From Firmicutes bacterium UBA2116 (GTDB taxonomy: Bacteria > Bacillota > Clostridia > Tissierellales > Sedimentibacteraceae): a DNA stretch of 31,289 bases. The DNA lies in assembly GCA_002331025.1 (NCBI GenBank), contig DCYG01000043.1:1-31289 (forward strand), in the 5' to 3' direction. Shown one piece after another: positions 22,634-29,584 of the stretch (its first letter is position 1; each line of letters begins with the position of its first letter). The notes under the pieces are model-generated. The model had not been told where the DNA came from. It made no database searches and saw only the letters and a list, made by a program, of their open reading frames with translations. The translations under genes were made by a program, and so were the position numbers.

Positions 22634-22702
22634 TTGCAAGAGCCGCGCGGATCAGGTTAAAACTGTAAAGTACCTGCAATGGCGAGACTGGGAAGAGGAG
22701 GT
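22634..22702 (+). promoter_or_regulatory. Probable L21-type ribosomal leader
   Basis: The leader contains AGAGCCGCGCGG, a CAGGT/ACCTG stem (22653-22657 with 22672-22676) and ATGGCGAGACTGGGAAG just before the AGGAGG box. Firmicute rplU operons are known to carry a conserved L21 leader RNA. The unusually GC-rich, structured sequence at the right place supports this. Assignment is from memory of the class. Confidence 0.62.
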
Positions 22703-22708
22703 AATTTT

Positions 22709-23020
22709 ATGTACGCAATCATTGAAACTGGTGGAAAACAATATAGAGTACAGGAAGGCGATGTTATAAGAGTTGAAAAACTTAACATAGCTGATGGCGA
22801 ACAAGTAAAATTCGATAAAGTTTTACTTGTTGCTGAAGAAGGAAAATTAAACGTTGGAAAACCATATGTTGACGGAGCAGTAGTTGAAGGCTTGGTTGAA
22901 AACCAAGGAAAGGCTAAGAAAATAATAATTTTCAAATATAAAGCAAAGAAAGACTACAGAAAGAAACAAGGTCATCGTCAACCATATACTCAAATTAAAA
23001 TTGAGAAAATAGTTGGATAA
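22709..23020 (+). CDS. rplU: Large ribosomal subunit protein L21
   Basis: L21 is a 50S protein binding 23S rRNA. The 103-residue product starts MYAIIETGGKQYRVQEGDVI, the nearly invariant family start, and ends with the basic stretch YKAKKDYRKKQGHRQPYTQI. AGGAGG (22696-22701) lies 7 bases before the ATG. An in-frame ATG at 22679 is part of the leader RNA and would add residues not seen in the family. It leads the rplU-prp-rpmA unit. Confidence 0.97.
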   Translation: MYAIIETGGKQYRVQEGDVIRVEKLNIADGEQVKFDKVLLVAEEGKLNVGKPYVDGAVVEGLVENQGKAKKIIIFKYKAKKDYRKKQGHRQPYTQIKIEKIVG

Positions 23021-23022
23021 TT

Positions 23023-23352
23023 ATGATTACAGTTTCCGTATATAGAACCAAGGAAGAAATAAGCGGTTTTATAGTTGAAGGACATTCAGGATACGCCGAA
23101 GAGGGAATGGACATAGTATGTGCATCAGTTTCCATTTTATCGTATACAGTTCTTAACTCAATTAACTTAGTTGCAGGCATTGAACCGGAAGATATAAGTT
23201 ATGAGGTCGATGAGGACATTGGTCTGATGAGTATCAGAACATTAAAAAACAATGATAAAACTGATGTAATATATAGAAGCTTCGTAGTAGGTATAGAATT
23301 ATTACTGGCAGATTACAGTCAATATATTACACTTAAATTTGAGGAGGTGTAA
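23023..23352 (+). CDS. prp: Ribosomal-processing cysteine protease Prp
   Basis: Prp removes the N-terminal extension of L27 in Firmicutes before its assembly into the ribosome. The 109-residue protein has the catalytic pair in GHSGYAEEG (His21) and DIVCASVS (Cys33), spaced as in characterised Prp. It is encoded between rplU and rpmA, two bases after rplU stops and two bases before rpmA starts. That is the conserved arrangement, and its substrate is encoded next to it. The L27 here carries the expected cleavable leader. Confidence 0.94.
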   Translation: MITVSVYRTKEEISGFIVEGHSGYAEEGMDIVCASVSILSYTVLNSINLVAGIEPEDISYEVDEDIGLMSIRTLKNNDKTDVIYRSFVVGIELLLADYSQYITLKFEEV

Positions 23353-23354
23353 AC

Positions 23355-23648
23355 ATGTTTTTAAAATTAAACTTACAGTTATTCGCACATAAAAAAGGTG
23401 TTGGTAGCTCTAAAAACGGTCGTGACAGCAATTCTAAAAGATTGGGAGTTAAAAGAGCTGATGGTCAGTTTGTATTGGCAGGAAATATTCTTGTCAGACA
23501 AAGAGGGACTAAGCTTCACCCGGGATTAAATGTTGGTATCGGAAGTGATGATACATTATTTGCAAAAGTTGATGGAAAAGTTAAGTTCGAAAGAAAAGAC
23601 AAGCAAAGAAAGCAAGTAAGTGTATATCCATGTGAATTAGAAGCATAA
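23355..23648 (+). CDS. rpmA: Large ribosomal subunit protein L27 with cleavable N-terminal extension
   Basis: L27 reaches the peptidyl-transferase centre through its N-terminus. The 97-residue precursor starts MFLKLNLQLF-AHKKGVGSSK, and Prp is expected to cut after Phe10 so that the mature protein starts AHKKG. The rest is typical (NGRDSNSKRLGVKRADGQ, LVRQRGTKLHPG). A GAGGAGG box precedes the ATG. Confidence 0.97.
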   Translation: MFLKLNLQLFAHKKGVGSSKNGRDSNSKRLGVKRADGQFVLAGNILVRQRGTKLHPGLNVGIGSDDTLFAKVDGKVKFERKDKQRKQVSVYPCELEA

Positions 23649-23656
23649 TGCAATGT

Positions 23657-23682
23657 ACCTACCTTAATGGTAGGTTTTTTTT
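23657..23682 (+). terminator. Terminator between rpmA and obgE
   Basis: ACCTACC (23657-23663) and GGTAGGT (23669-23675) pair around TTAAT and are followed by a T-run. The gap to obgE is under 50 bases with no clear promoter, so it may be a partial attenuator. Confidence 0.8.
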
Positions 23683-23696
23683 GAAAAGAGGAGAAT

Positions 23697-24971
23697 ATGT
23701 TTATAGACATAGCGAAAATCAGTGTAAAGGCCGGCAAAGGCGGAAACGGAAGCGTTGCATTCAGACGTGAAAAATATGAGCCCATGGGCGGACCTGCCGG
23801 CGGAGACGGCGGAGACGGGGGCAGCATTATATTAGAAGCCGATGAAGGTTTAAGGACATTGATGGATTTTAGATATAAAAGGCATTATCAGGCAGAAAAC
23901 GGAGAAGACGGCAGAGGAAAAAAACAGTACGGTTCTGACGGTAAGGACCTTGTTCTAAGAGTTCCCACCGGAACCTTGGTTAAGGATGAAGAAACAAATA
24001 TTATATTAGCTGATTTAAAAACTCATGGACAGCAGTTTGTGGTTGCAAGAGGAGGCAGAGGCGGAAAAGGAAATACGAAATTTAAAAATTCCATCAGACG
24101 TACACCTCGTTTTGCAGAGCCGGGAACAAAGGGAGAAGCAAGGGAAATAATTCTTGAGCTGAAGCTTCTTGCGGATGTTGGATTAGTCGGATTTCCTAAT
24201 GTAGGCAAATCAACGATACTTGCTACAATAACAAGCGCTAAGCCTAAAATTGCAAATTACCATTTTACAACCTTAAAGCCAAATTTGGGAGTGGTAAGTA
24301 TAGAAGAAGGTCACAGCTATGTTCTTGCAGATATACCCGGTCTTATTGAGGGTGCATCTGAAGGAGCCGGCTTAGGTCTTGAGTTTTTAAGACATGTAGA
24401 AAGAACTAAGCTTTTGCTTCATGTAATTGATGCATCAGGACAAGAGGACAGAGATCCAGTTGAGGATTTTTATAAAATAAATGAAGAGCTGAAGCAATAT
24501 AGCGATAAGCTTACGGATAAATCACAGATAATAGTGCTTAATAAAATAGATTTACCCGAAGCTATAGAAAACTTGGATAGAATTAAAAAAGAGTTTTCTG
24601 AGAAATATGAGATACTGGAGGTTTCAGCAGCAACAGGTCAGGGTCTTGATTTATTAAAGAAACGTGCATATGAAAGATTAACTCAAATCGAAGAAGAAAT
24701 TGAATTTGTCGATGAGCAGGAAATCGAAAACTTCTATGACAGAAAGGAAAGAGATACAATCGTTGTAACCAAGGAAGATGATTATTATCTCGCAGAAGGT
24801 GATTTTCTTGAAAGATTGGTTGATTCAACTAACTTTGATGATTTTGAATCCTTCAGTAACTTCCAGAAGGTTTTAATTGATAAGGGTGTCATAGATAAAT
24901 TAAGAGAGCTTGGAGCAGCAGAAGGAGATTTAATAAGTGTCTGCGGAGTGGAATTTGACTTTGTGGATTAA
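23697..24971 (+). CDS. obgE: Obg-family GTPase (50S assembly)
   Basis: Obg is an essential GTPase that takes part in late 50S assembly and links ribosome state with growth and stress. The 424-residue product has three parts. The first is the glycine-rich Obg fold (KGGNGSVAFRREKYEPMGGP, then GGDGGDGGS; 1-158). The second is the G domain, with P-loop GFPNVGKST (165-173), switch DIPGLIEGA and NKID. The third is a C-terminal OCT domain (about 345-424, including VTKEDDYYLAEGDFLERL). A GAGGAG box precedes the ATG. It follows rpmA as in most Firmicutes. Confidence 0.97.
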   Translation: MFIDIAKISVKAGKGGNGSVAFRREKYEPMGGPAGGDGGDGGSIILEADEGLRTLMDFRYKRHYQAENGEDGRGKKQYGSDGKDLVLRVPTGTLVKDEETNIILADLKTHGQQFVVARGGRGGKGNTKFKNSIRRTPRFAEPGTKGEAREIILELKLLADVGLVGFPNVGKSTILATITSAKPKIANYHFTTLKPNLGVVSIEEGHSYVLADIPGLIEGASEGAGLGLEFLRHVERTKLLLHVIDASGQEDRDPVEDFYKINEELKQYSDKLTDKSQIIVLNKIDLPEAIENLDRIKKEFSEKYEILEVSAATGQGLDLLKKRAYERLTQIEEEIEFVDEQEIENFYDRKERDTIVVTKEDDYYLAEGDFLERLVDSTNFDDFESFSNFQKVLIDKGVIDKLRELGAAEGDLISVCGVEFDFVD

Positions 24972-24979
24972 ATAGGTAA

Positions 24980-25038
24980 GGGGACACACCTTCAATGAAT
25001 GGATAGTCTTTGCGGGTGAACATTAAAGGAATGTCTCC
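24980..25038. repeat. GGGACA/TGTCTCC element, copy 1
   Basis: GGGGACACACC at the left and GGAATGTCTCC at the right are imperfect inverted ends of a 59-base element, with GGATAGTCTTTGCGGG in the middle. A second copy is at 26181-26233. This copy ends 14 bases before the yhbY start. Confidence 0.6.
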
Positions 25039-25051
25039 AAAGGAGAAAAAA

Positions 25052-25339
25052 ATGTTAACAGGAAAACAAAGAAGTTATTTGAAATCAATGGCTAATGGTA
25101 TTGATTCGATAATGCAAATCGGCAAGGGCCGCGTAACAGAAAATGTTATAAAGCAAATCGACGATGCGTTAACAGCCAGAGAATTGATTAAGATAAGCGT
25201 ATTAAACAACAGTATGCTTGAAGCAAAGGAAACTGCTAACGAAATAGCAGAAGCAGTAAGAGCTGAGTATGTACAAAGCATAGGCAACAAATTTGTTCTG
25301 TACAGACAATCAAAGGAAAAAATAATAGAGTTACCATAA
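25052..25339 (+). CDS. yhbY: YhbY-family ribosome assembly RNA-binding protein
   Basis: The 95-residue protein is a single CRM (CRS1-YhbY) domain with a KH-like fold: LTGKQRSYLKSMANGIDSIM (2-21), the GxxG-type loop IGKGR and LTARELIKISVLNN. It binds pre-50S particles in other bacteria. AAGGAG is 7 bases before the ATG at 25052; a GTG at 25016-25018 in the same frame would start inside the upstream repeat element. It follows obgE, as in many Firmicutes. Confidence 0.92.
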   Translation: MLTGKQRSYLKSMANGIDSIMQIGKGRVTENVIKQIDDALTARELIKISVLNNSMLEAKETANEIAEAVRAEYVQSIGNKFVLYRQSKEKIIELP

Positions 25340-25350
25340 GCGCAATGAAT

Positions 25351-25367
25351 GGGGGAGATTATCCCCC
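25351..25367. repeat. G/C hairpin at the uppS-like stop codon
   Basis: GGGGGA (25351-25356) and TCCCCC (25362-25367) enclose GATTA, which holds the stop codon of the minus-strand gene. It lies between convergent genes but has no T-tract, so its role as terminator is uncertain. Confidence 0.5.
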
Positions 25368-26000
25368 TAATGTTACATCCTGAGCATTGTACCATTTCAT
25401 TGCTTTATGAAATTGTTCGGGTGTGAAATCAGGCCACATATCATCAATTGTATAAATATCTGAATAAACAGATTGAACCGGCAAGAATCCCGATAATCTT
25501 TTCCTGCCGCCCCATCTTAAGATCAGGTCTATTCTTGAAATATCCCTTGAGTGAAGACAATCCATAATTGTTCTGCGATCGGAGGAATTTACGTTAATTT
25601 TTGATATATCCCAATCCCAGCCGTAATTCACAAGGAAGTTAACCTTTGTTCCGCCGTTTCCTATATTGGTTCTTGTTGTATATTTTAATAATTCCTTTGG
25701 AAATACAGATGATTTAGTGTTACCAATAACAAGGAGTGAAACATTTTCTTTTGCAATTATATTGACTGCATCTACGCATGCCTTTACGAAGGATTCGATT
25801 TGAACTTTAGGTCTTTTGCAGTTATCGGTGGTAAAGCCGTAATATGTAATTTCATCAATACCATATTCTTGTGCTAATTTTAAGGCTGCAAGACCGGGAT
25901 TAAGCCCATAATAATATCCATCCTGTTTATTTAATCCATTATCCTGTGCCCACCTTCTGTTTCCGTCAGGTATAAGCCCTATATGTCTTGGTATCCGCAT
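25359..26000 (-). CDS. Divergent cis-prenyltransferase (undecaprenyl diphosphate synthase family)
   Basis: The 213-residue protein has the cis-prenyltransferase start HIGLIPDGNRRWAQ, with the catalytic Asp12, and a recognisable late motif LILRWGGRKRLSGFLPVQSV followed by WPDF. True UppS enzymes are about 240-250 residues and read STENWxRP and RTSGExRxSNF. Here these are TTDNCKRP and RWGGRKRLSGF, so the conserved Glu of both motifs is changed (to Asp and to Arg). It is probably a specialised paralogue, and its product is unknown. I start at 26000 because the upstream 25 codons do not look like the family; the ribosome-binding site (GAAAGG) is weak. Confidence 0.82.
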   Translation of the reverse strand: MRIPRHIGLIPDGNRRWAQDNGLNKQDGYYYGLNPGLAALKLAQEYGIDEITYYGFTTDNCKRPKVQIESFVKACVDAVNIIAKENVSLLVIGNTKSSVFPKELLKYTTRTNIGNGGTKVNFLVNYGWDWDISKINVNSSDRRTIMDCLHSRDISRIDLILRWGGRKRLSGFLPVQSVYSDIYTIDDMWPDFTPEQFHKAMKWYNAQDVTLGG

Positions 26001-26180
26001 ATAAACACAACCTTTCTCTATAATATTGGTATTATTTACAATAATGGCACAATTATTCTTATCTAAATTAATCACAATTTAAGGATACTTAAATATAATT
26101 AAATTAAAATACTTTATAAGTAATGATTTTTACAAAACGATTATTATATTTTTACAAATAAACATTACTATTTAATGAAG

Positions 26181-26233
26181 AGGGACACAACCCCAGCATA
26201 GGGTAAGTCTCTGAAAATAAGGGGAATGTCCCC
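26181..26233. repeat. GGGACA/TGTCCCC element, copy 2
   Basis: AGGGACACAACCCC at the left and GGGGAATGTCCCC at the right are inverted ends of a 53-base element with GGGTAAGTCTCTG in the middle. It matches copy 1 at 24980-25038 in ends and centre and lies directly before a strong ribosome-binding site. Confidence 0.62.
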
Positions 26234-26252
26234 GTCAAAAGGAGGTGAAATA

Positions 26253-27017
26253 ATGATAAAAGGAATATTGTTTGATAAGGATGGAACCTTGATAGATTTC
26301 TCATTATGGATAGATGCAGCAGTTAATACAATTAAAAAGTTAATGAAAGAATATTGCATAGAAGACGAAGATATTTTTAACGAACTTAAAAAATCTATCG
26401 GTATAAAAGAAAATGTTGCTGAACCATTTGGAGCATTGGCAAACAGATCACATGAGGATGTAGCATCAGAGCTTCATTTTGTATTGAGCAAATACAGAAA
26501 TATAGAGTTAGTTCCATTCCAGAAGCATGTGGTAGAGCTCATCAGAGGAGATGGTTTAAGAGATGACATTGAGTTTAAACCGTTAACTGATATAAGGGCT
26601 CTGTATGAGCGTTTAAGCTCTAAAGGTATTAAAATGGGTCTCGCAACGGCAGATTCATATCAGTCGGCAATGCATATGATCAATAAATTAAGCTTGCATG
26701 ATTGTTTTGATTTTATCGGCTCTAATGATGGAGTTATGAAATTAAAACCTCATAATGATGCATGCGAGAGATTTTGCAGTATGTATGGACTAAATCCTGA
26801 AGAAGTTGCAATAGTAGGAGATTCATATTACGATATGATGTTTGCAAAAAATTCAGGTGCCATAGGTGTAGGTGTTTTATCCGGAGTAAGCTGCAAAATT
26901 AATTTGAAGGACATCAGTGATGTAATAATACCTTCTGCAAATTCGCTTTTTGATGATGAAGTTCTTTGTTCTTTAGATGAAGAAAGCTATGAAACGAGAG
27001 AATTATGGACAGCTTAA
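26253..27017 (+). CDS. HAD-superfamily hydrolase (phosphoglycolate phosphatase-like)
   Basis: The 254-residue protein has all four HAD motifs: FDKDGTLIDF with the nucleophile Asp8 and acid Asp10, the motif II region MGLATADSY, the Lys in KLKPHND, and VGDSYYDMMFAKNSGA with the late metal-binding Asp pair. The helical cap between motifs I and II marks it as a C1-cap enzyme like Gph. Such enzymes hydrolyse small phosphate esters; the substrate cannot be read from sequence. AGGAGG is 7 bases before the ATG at 26253. It is followed by its own terminator. Confidence 0.9.
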   Translation: MIKGILFDKDGTLIDFSLWIDAAVNTIKKLMKEYCIEDEDIFNELKKSIGIKENVAEPFGALANRSHEDVASELHFVLSKYRNIELVPFQKHVVELIRGDGLRDDIEFKPLTDIRALYERLSSKGIKMGLATADSYQSAMHMINKLSLHDCFDFIGSNDGVMKLKPHNDACERFCSMYGLNPEEVAIVGDSYYDMMFAKNSGAIGVGVLSGVSCKINLKDISDVIIPSANSLFDDEVLCSLDEESYETRELWTA

Positions 27018-27020
27018 CAG

Positions 27021-27059
27021 TCTTATGAATTGCTTTTGTAATTCATAGGATATTTTTTT
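27021..27059 (+). terminator. Terminator of the HAD gene
   Basis: TCTTATGAATT (27021-27031) pairs with AATTCATAGGA (27040-27050), with one wobble, followed by TATTTTTTT. Confidence 0.82.
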
Positions 27060-27127
27060 CTCAAATTTAGTCATAATTTAGTATAAACAGGGAATATTAT
27101 GTATATATAACGTAAGGGGAGAGTATT

Positions 27128-27322
27128 ATGAACGAATTTGAGAAAATAAAAGAAATGTACGATAACGGCTTCAGGTGCATAAGATACGATGATATTAAAG
27201 ACGGAGAAATGTCCATATACTTTAAAAACTTCGAAAGCGAAGAATCTGAAGCAATGAGAGTAAAAGGCTTTGAACAAAAAATGCAAATAAAGAATTTTAT
27301 AAACCAGAATTCTATGAAATAA
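27128..27322 (+). CDS. Small hypothetical protein
   Basis: The 64-residue protein is highly charged and acidic (EFEKIKEMYDNGFRCIRYDD, then KNFESEESEAMRVKGFEQKM) with no membrane segment. I do not recognise it. A GGGGAGAG box lies 6 bases before the ATG, and a hairpin with T-rich flank follows, so it is probably a real single-gene unit. No context-based function is apparent. Confidence 0.6.
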   Translation: MNEFEKIKEMYDNGFRCIRYDDIKDGEMSIYFKNFESEESEAMRVKGFEQKMQIKNFINQNSMK

Positions 27323-27345
27323 ATATGGTACAAAGATAAAAAATC

Positions 27346-27408
27346 GTCATTCGGAGACACTGTTGATAATCTTAACGAATTAGCTGTTCTCAGAATGACA
27401 TTCTTTTT
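27346..27408. repeat. Inverted repeat GTCATTC...GAATGAC
   Basis: GTCATTCGGAGACA (27346-27359) and TGTTCTCAGAATGAC (27385-27399) are imperfect inverted ends around 25 bases, followed by CATTCTTTTT. It may terminate the small upstream gene and is worded like a common intergenic repeat class. Confidence 0.6.
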
Positions 27409-27419
27409 GCACATAAAGT

Positions 27420-27464
27420 ATAAGCGGACAACACCAAGACAAAAGATTTGGGTCATTTGCTTAT
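27420..27464 (-). repeat. Dispersed palindrome, copy 5
   Basis: ATAAGCGGACAACACCAA at the left and GATTTGGGTCATTTGCTTAT at the right match the minus-strand reading of copy 1, including the outer ATAAGC/GCTTAT ends. It lies upstream of thyA and has the most diverged centre. Confidence 0.78.
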
Positions 27465-27528
27465 TATTTGCTTGTATTGACTGGTCGTCTATTATATAAT
27501 TATATATTATATAATTTGCGGAGGACTA

Positions 27529-28359
27529 ATGAGTACAGCAGATAAATTATTTATAAATATGTGCAAGGATATACTTGCAAATGGTGTTTGGGATACTGAT
27601 TATGATGTAAGACCTAAATGGGAGGACGGAACTCCGGCTCACACGATTAAGAAATTCGGCATAGTTAACAGGTACGATTTACAGGAAAGCTTTCCCATAT
27701 TGACGCTAAGAAAAACAAATTTCAATGCAGCAGTTGATGAATTGCTGTGGATATGGCAGAAAAAATCTAATAACGTTAATGATTTAAACAGTCGTATTTG
27801 GGATTCTTGGGCAGATGAAGGCGGCTCTATAGGAAAGGCATACGGATATCAGCTAAGCATTAAGCATAAATACAAAGAAGGGGAGTTTGATCAGGTAGAC
27901 AGAGTAATTTATGATTTAAAAAACAACCCGGCAAGCAGAAGAATCATGACTAACATATATAATTTTCAAGATCTTCACGAAATGCACCTATACCCGTGCG
28001 CTTACAGCATGACATTTAATGTATCAGGCAATAAGCTGAATGCCATATTAAATCAGCGTTCACAGGATATATTGGCAGCTAACAACTGGAATGTGGTTCA
28101 ATATTCAATTTTGGTACATATGATGGCACAGATAAGTGGTTTGACAGCAGGAGAATTAGTGCATGTTATAGCAGATGCACATATATACGACAGACATGTT
28201 CCAATAATAGAAGAGCTTATAGAACAAAAAGATCATGAAGCACCAACTTTGATAATTGATAAAAGTGTTGAGGATTTTTACAAGTTTACAGTGGACAGCT
28301 TTAAATTATCTAATTATGAATTTAATCCTTTTAAGGTTAAAGTTCCGATAGCGGTGTAG
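27529..28359 (+). CDS. thyA: Thymidylate synthase
   Basis: ThyA methylates dUMP to dTMP using methylene-tetrahydrofolate, yielding dihydrofolate. The 276-residue protein resembles the Bacillus ThyA branch: DVRPKWEDGTPAHT at the start, PILTLRKTNFNAAVDELLWI, then NPASRRIMTNIYN (Arg contacts). The catalytic Cys157 lies in LYPCAYSM, followed by the folate/dUMP region QRSQDILAANNWNVVQYS and DAHIYDRHV. The common PPCH active-site wording is PCAY here, as is usual in this branch. GGAGG precedes the ATG. folA follows after 11 bases, which couples dihydrofolate production and recycling. Confidence 0.95.
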   Translation: MSTADKLFINMCKDILANGVWDTDYDVRPKWEDGTPAHTIKKFGIVNRYDLQESFPILTLRKTNFNAAVDELLWIWQKKSNNVNDLNSRIWDSWADEGGSIGKAYGYQLSIKHKYKEGEFDQVDRVIYDLKNNPASRRIMTNIYNFQDLHEMHLYPCAYSMTFNVSGNKLNAILNQRSQDILAANNWNVVQYSILVHMMAQISGLTAGELVHVIADAHIYDRHVPIIEELIEQKDHEAPTLIIDKSVEDFYKFTVDSFKLSNYEFNPFKVKVPIAV

Positions 28360-28370
28360 AGGAGTAGTAT

Positions 28371-28904
28371 ATGAAATTAATAGTTGCAGTAGCAAAAAAT
28401 TGGGCAATCGGTTATCAAGGAAATTTATTGTTTAACTTACCTGATGATATGGCTTTTTTCAAAAATACAACCATGAATAAGGTAGTGGTAATGGGCAGGA
28501 AAACATTACTGTCTTTCCCCGGAGGTAAACCATTAAAAAACAGAACAAATATAGTTCTCACAACAGACAAGGATTTTAAAGAAGATGACTGTATAATTGT
28601 AAATTCATTTGATGAATTGTTTGAAGAGCTTAAAAACTACGAAGATGATGATGTATTCGTAATTGGAGGCGGCAAAATTTACAATGATTTATATCCATAT
28701 TGCAGTGAGGCCCTTATAACTAAGGTTGATGCAATTGAAAATGCCGATACATTTTTACATAATTTTGATTCTGACGAGGATTGGTATTTATCTTACGCAT
28801 CAGAAATACACGAAAACAACGGTTTAAAATTTACATTTAATACATATAAAAACAAGAAGCAAGGAAAAGAGATGTGCAGACAGGAGAACATTAATGGGAT
28901 ATGA
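28371..28904 (+). CDS. folA: Dihydrofolate reductase
   Basis: FolA reduces dihydrofolate, the by-product of ThyA, with NADPH. The 177-residue product shows IVAVAKNWAIGYQGNLLFNL (4-23), the active-site acid Asp26 in LPDDM, VVMGRKTLLSFPGGKPL (38-54) and FVIGGGKIYNDLYP near 93-106. The C-terminus has a short charged tail beyond the usual end. It follows thyA directly and overlaps the next gene by 11 bases, so the three genes are co-translated. Confidence 0.95.
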   Translation: MKLIVAVAKNWAIGYQGNLLFNLPDDMAFFKNTTMNKVVVMGRKTLLSFPGGKPLKNRTNIVLTTDKDFKEDDCIIVNSFDELFEELKNYEDDDVFVIGGGKIYNDLYPYCSEALITKVDAIENADTFLHNFDSDEDWYLSYASEIHENNGLKFTFNTYKNKKQGKEMCRQENINGI

Positions 28905-29466
28905 AATTAAAGCATTATGTCCGGAACTTGCGGAAACCTTTACAGATTATATGGAGAATTTGGATTTCGGACACGAACCCGAATGGGCGACTTGCTTCTG
29001 CAGATTTTATCATACAGATTGTTCACAGGAAAAATGGAAAAACAGAACGGGTGATGAAAATCGCTTCGAAGTAATTAAAGAAATTAAATCAGGCAACATG
29101 AAAGGCTACCTTGCTTTTGACGGGACAAAATGCATTGGATGGTGCAATGCAAATAACGTTCAACAGTTTATAAGGCTTGAGGATGATTTAAAACATATAG
29201 TAAAGGGGCAGAAGGTTGGATGCGTAATCTGCTTTGTTATTCATCCGGAATACAGAAATCAAGGTGTTGCAAGACAATTGCTTAGAAAAGCTGTTGATGA
29301 TTTTAGAATACAGAAATTTGATGCTGTTCTGGCAATTCCGACGGAACGCAAAGGCTCACGGGAAAGACTTTACAGAGGAACGCTTAATATGTATAAAGAA
29401 TTGGCTTTTGAAGAAATTGAAAAAGATGACAATGCCAGTATAATGCTTTTAAAATTTCGTCCATAG
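28894..29466 (+). CDS. GNAT family N-acetyltransferase
   Basis: The 190-residue protein has an N-terminal domain with WATCFCRFYHTD (about 32-43) and a C-terminal acetyltransferase core: VICFVIHPEYRNQGVARQLL contains the acetyl-CoA loop (RNQGVA), and GTLNMYKELAFEEIE is the late strand-helix. This two-part layout is typical of a Firmicute GNAT group whose substrate I do not know. The clustered Cys residues near the N-terminus are notable. AGGAG lies in the end of folA, 7 bases before the ATG, with an 11-base overlap. The reason for linkage with folate enzymes is unclear. Confidence 0.87.
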   Translation: MGYEIKALCPELAETFTDYMENLDFGHEPEWATCFCRFYHTDCSQEKWKNRTGDENRFEVIKEIKSGNMKGYLAFDGTKCIGWCNANNVQQFIRLEDDLKHIVKGQKVGCVICFVIHPEYRNQGVARQLLRKAVDDFRIQKFDAVLAIPTERKGSRERLYRGTLNMYKELAFEEIEKDDNASIMLLKFRP

Positions 29467-29527
29467 TGCATCTCATATGATTGGGATAAATATGAAAAAA
29501 TTAATTTTAAAGTAAAATTGGAAGAAA

Positions 29528-29567
29528 ATATATAAAAAATAGCGCTCCGGCGCTATTTTTTATATAT
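29528..29567. terminator. Bidirectional terminator, GNAT / tyrS
   Basis: An 18-bp perfect stem pairs 29528-29545 with 29550-29567 around a TCCG loop. The GC core AGCGC/GCGCT is flanked by A6 and T6 tracts. It ends both convergent units. Confidence 0.92.
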
Positions 29568-29584
29568 TTTTAGAGGGTTATACC

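Noticed and set aside
22679..22708. In-frame upstream ATG giving L21 an extra MARLGRGGNF
   Set aside because: The bases are better explained as conserved leader RNA and ribosome-binding site; L21 proteins start MYAIIETGGKQ.
25351..25367. Strong terminator between yhbY and the cis-prenyltransferase gene
   Set aside because: The G5/C5 stem lacks a T-tract on either strand; kept only as a hairpin.
27097..27456. Minus-strand open frame over the small gene and repeats
   Set aside because: It crosses both repeat elements, has no ribosome-binding site and shows no recognisable domain.
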